Shown piece after piece: positions 12,932 through 14,485 of a stretch of 14,485 nt of DNA. Made by a program: the position numbers and the translations under genes. Numbering within the stretch: the first letter of the stretch is position 1; each line of letters starts with the position of its first letter. The notes beneath the pieces are model-generated. The model was not told the DNA's origin, searched no databases, and saw only the letters and a program-made list of their open reading frames with translations. Source of the stretch: Acidobacteriota bacterium (GTDB taxonomy: Bacteria > Acidobacteriota > Terriglobia > Terriglobales > Acidobacteriaceae); the NCBI GenBank assembly GCA_021781075.1, contig JAJXXN010000237.1, positions 1 through 14,485 on the forward strand, in the 5' to 3' direction.

Positions 12932-14485
12932 ATGAGCACGCAGACCATCTCGATCCATTTGCCCGACGGCGCCGTCAAGCAGGTTCCAGTGGGAACCACG
13001 CCTCTCGACATTGCCAACTCCATCTCGCCCCGCCTCGCCGCTGCCTCCATCGCCGCGCGGCTCACCCCTCTCACGGCTACCGCGGTTGACGATGGGAAGG
13101 AGGAATCGGGCGAAGCGTCCATGTACGCCACCGAGGACACGAACGCGCCGCGGCTGGTTGACTTGACGACGCCGTTGACCGAGGACACGCAACTCGCGTT
13201 GCTCACCGAGAAGGATCCCGAGGCGCTGAAGGTTGTGCGCCATTCGGCGGCGCATGTGATGGCGACGGCGGTGCTGGAGCTTTACCCTGAAACCAAGCTC
13301 GGCCACGGCCCTGCAACCGAGAACGGTTTCTTCTACGACTTCCACCGCGAAAAGCCTTTCACGCCGGAGGACCTTGCCGCCATTGAGGCAAAGATGGCGG
13401 AGGTGGTGGCGCGCGATGAAAAGTTTGTCCATGAGTTTGAGCCGCGCGAGCAGGCGCTCGGGGAGTTTGAGCGCGACGGCGACTTCATGAAGACGCACTT
13501 CGTGACCAGATTCACCAAGCCGGGCGACGAGATCAGCTTTTATAAAAACGGCAAGTTCGTCGATTTTTGCCGCGGCCCGCATGTGCCCTCGACCGGGCGG
13601 GTGAAGGCGTTCAAGGTGCTCAATATTGCCGGTGCCTACTGGCTGGGCGACGAGAAGAACCCGCAATTGCAGCGCATCTACGGAACGGCGTTTTTCTCCA
13701 AGAAAGAGATGGACGAACACTTTGCCCGGCTTGAAGAGGCCGCGCGCCGCGACCACCGCGTGCTCGGCAAGCAGCTCGACCTGTTCAGCATCCAGGAGCT
13801 GGCCGGCGCGGGGCTCATCTTCTGGCATCCACGCGGGGGCATGATCCGCAAAATCATGGAGGACTGGATGCGCGAGGAGTGCATCCGCCGCGGCTACGAC
13901 CTCGTTTACACGCCGCACGTGGCGCGCGTCAACCTTTGGCAGACCTCGGGCCACGAGGGCTTCTACGCGGACAACATGTTCACGCCGATGAAGCTTGATG
14001 ATGCGATGTACCGCATGAAGCCGATGAACTGCCCCTTCCACATTTTGATTTACAAAAATTCCCCGCGCAGTTACCGCGACCTGCCGGTGCGGCTTGCCGA
14101 GCTTGGCAACGTTTACCGCTACGAGCGCTCGGGCACCATGCACGGGCTGCTGCGCGTGCGCGGATTCACGCAGGACGATGCGCACATCTTCTGCCGTCCC
14201 GACCAGGTTGTGAGCGAGGTGGAGGGCTGCCTTGACTTTGCCGAGGCGGTGCTGAAGACCTTCGGCTTCAAGGAGTATCGCGTGGAGCTTTCAACCTGGG
14301 ACCCGAAGGACCCCGGGCACTACACGGGCGCGCCCGAGCAGTGGAAGCACGCCGAGGAGGCGCTGCGCAGCGTGCTCGAGCGGCGCAAGCTTGAGTTCAA
14401 AAGCTTCCCCGGCGAGGCTGCGTTCTACGGCCCCAAAATCGACGTCAAGCTCGTCGATGTTCTTTTCCGGTTGTTTCAGCTTTCA
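12932..14485 (+). CDS. thrS: Threonyl-tRNA synthetase, N-terminal 518 codons
   Basis: ThrRS charges tRNA-Thr with threonine and edits mischarged serine. The visible part holds the TGS domain (1-95), the editing domain with its HxxxH and CxxxH sites (His104/His108 in RHSAAHVM and Cys213/His217 in FCRGPH), and most of the class II catalytic core: motif 2 in VYRYERSGTMHGLLRVRGFTQ, with zinc ligands Cys367 (MNCPFH) and His418 (DDAH). Numbering runs 31-33 residues above E. coli, because of an acidic insertion at about 47-73 of the TGS domain. ATG 12932 follows AGGA at 8 nt. The gene continues past the right edge; the third zinc histidine and anticodon-binding domain are missing. The last codons read DVLFRLFQLS, where families usually have a GRxWQ pattern. 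Confidence 0.97.
   Translation, partial: MSTQTISIHLPDGAVKQVPVGTTPLDIANSISPRLAAASIAARLTPLTATAVDDGKEESGEASMYATEDTNAPRLVDLTTPLTEDTQLALLTEKDPEALKVVRHSAAHVMATAVLELYPETKLGHGPATENGFFYDFHREKPFTPEDLAAIEAKMAEVVARDEKFVHEFEPREQALGEFERDGDFMKTHFVTRFTKPGDEISFYKNGKFVDFCRGPHVPSTGRVKAFKVLNIAGAYWLGDEKNPQLQRIYGTAFFSKKEMDEHFARLEEAARRDHRVLGKQLDLFSIQELAGAGLIFWHPRGGMIRKIMEDWMREECIRRGYDLVYTPHVARVNLWQTSGHEGFYADNMFTPMKLDDAMYRMKPMNCPFHILIYKNSPRSYRDLPVRLAELGNVYRYERSGTMHGLLRVRGFTQDDAHIFCRPDQVVSEVEGCLDFAEAVLKTFGFKEYRVELSTWDPKDPGHYTGAPEQWKHAEEALRSVLERRKLEFKSFPGEAAFYGPKIDVKLVDVLFRLFQLS

Noticed and set aside
12875..14185. 436-codon open frame on the minus strand
   Set aside because: Entirely opposite thrS, whose motifs are unmistakable; the translation is a low-complexity Arg/His/Val-rich shadow caused by GC-rich codons.
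1..14485. Defence system, phage, CRISPR or mobile element
   Set aside because: No direct-repeat array, transposase, integrase or defence-type protein was seen; every large gene belongs to a metabolic, repair, regulatory or translation family.

Overview
The window reads as a chromosomal segment of a Gram-negative, sugar-polymer-degrading bacterium. An Acidobacteriota (Terriglobia-like) host fits best: the Oar-type TonB-dependent receptor start with a carboxypeptidase-regulatory-like domain, the LacI-regulated secreted glycosidase and the overall protein flavour all point that way. This is inference from family resemblance, not a phylogenetic result. I see no insertion sequence, integrase, tRNA, rRNA or CRISPR array, and nothing that looks like a defence or phage system.

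Left part (1-7028), a glycan-utilisation locus: the 5' end of a TonB-dependent outer-membrane receptor gene (minus strand, cut by the window edge); a long AT-rich control region (367-1173); a LacI-family regulator (plus); tail to tail with it a large secreted GH2 glycosidase carrying a LamG-type lectin domain (minus); and, divergent from that, a ROK-family sugar kinase (plus). Two kinds of LacI-type palindrome, AAACCGGTTT-like and TGATAACGTTATCA-like, occur in both control regions of this locus (about 430-770 and 5900-6065). The simplest reading is one regulon: the receptor imports a glycan fragment, the glycosidase trims it, the kinase phosphorylates the released sugar, and the local LacI protein (possibly with a second regulator) controls all of it. 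This shared-operator architecture is the most interesting signal here.

Middle part (7029-9454), housekeeping: a stand-alone CZB zinc-sensor domain protein (minus), the tryptophan pair trpC-trpF (plus, 3 bp apart), a hairpin terminator, and an OsmC-type peroxiredoxin (minus).

Right part (9455-14485): mutY DNA glycosylase (minus), divergent across a very short promoter region from an FAD-dependent oxidoreductase of the UDP-galactopyranose-mutase/amine-oxidase-like class (plus); a TspO/MBR membrane protein (minus); and, divergent from it, threonyl-tRNA synthetase thrS (plus), cut by the right edge. Two clear inverted repeats, at 10591-10605 and a perfect 16-bp palindrome at 12827-12842, sit in these divergent promoter regions and have no assigned regulator.

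Several starts are better placed away from the longest reading frame on ribosome-binding-site grounds: ROK kinase (TTG 6081), trpC (ATG 7519), osmC (ATG at 9454), oxidoreductase (ATG 10637) and tspO (ATG at 12802).
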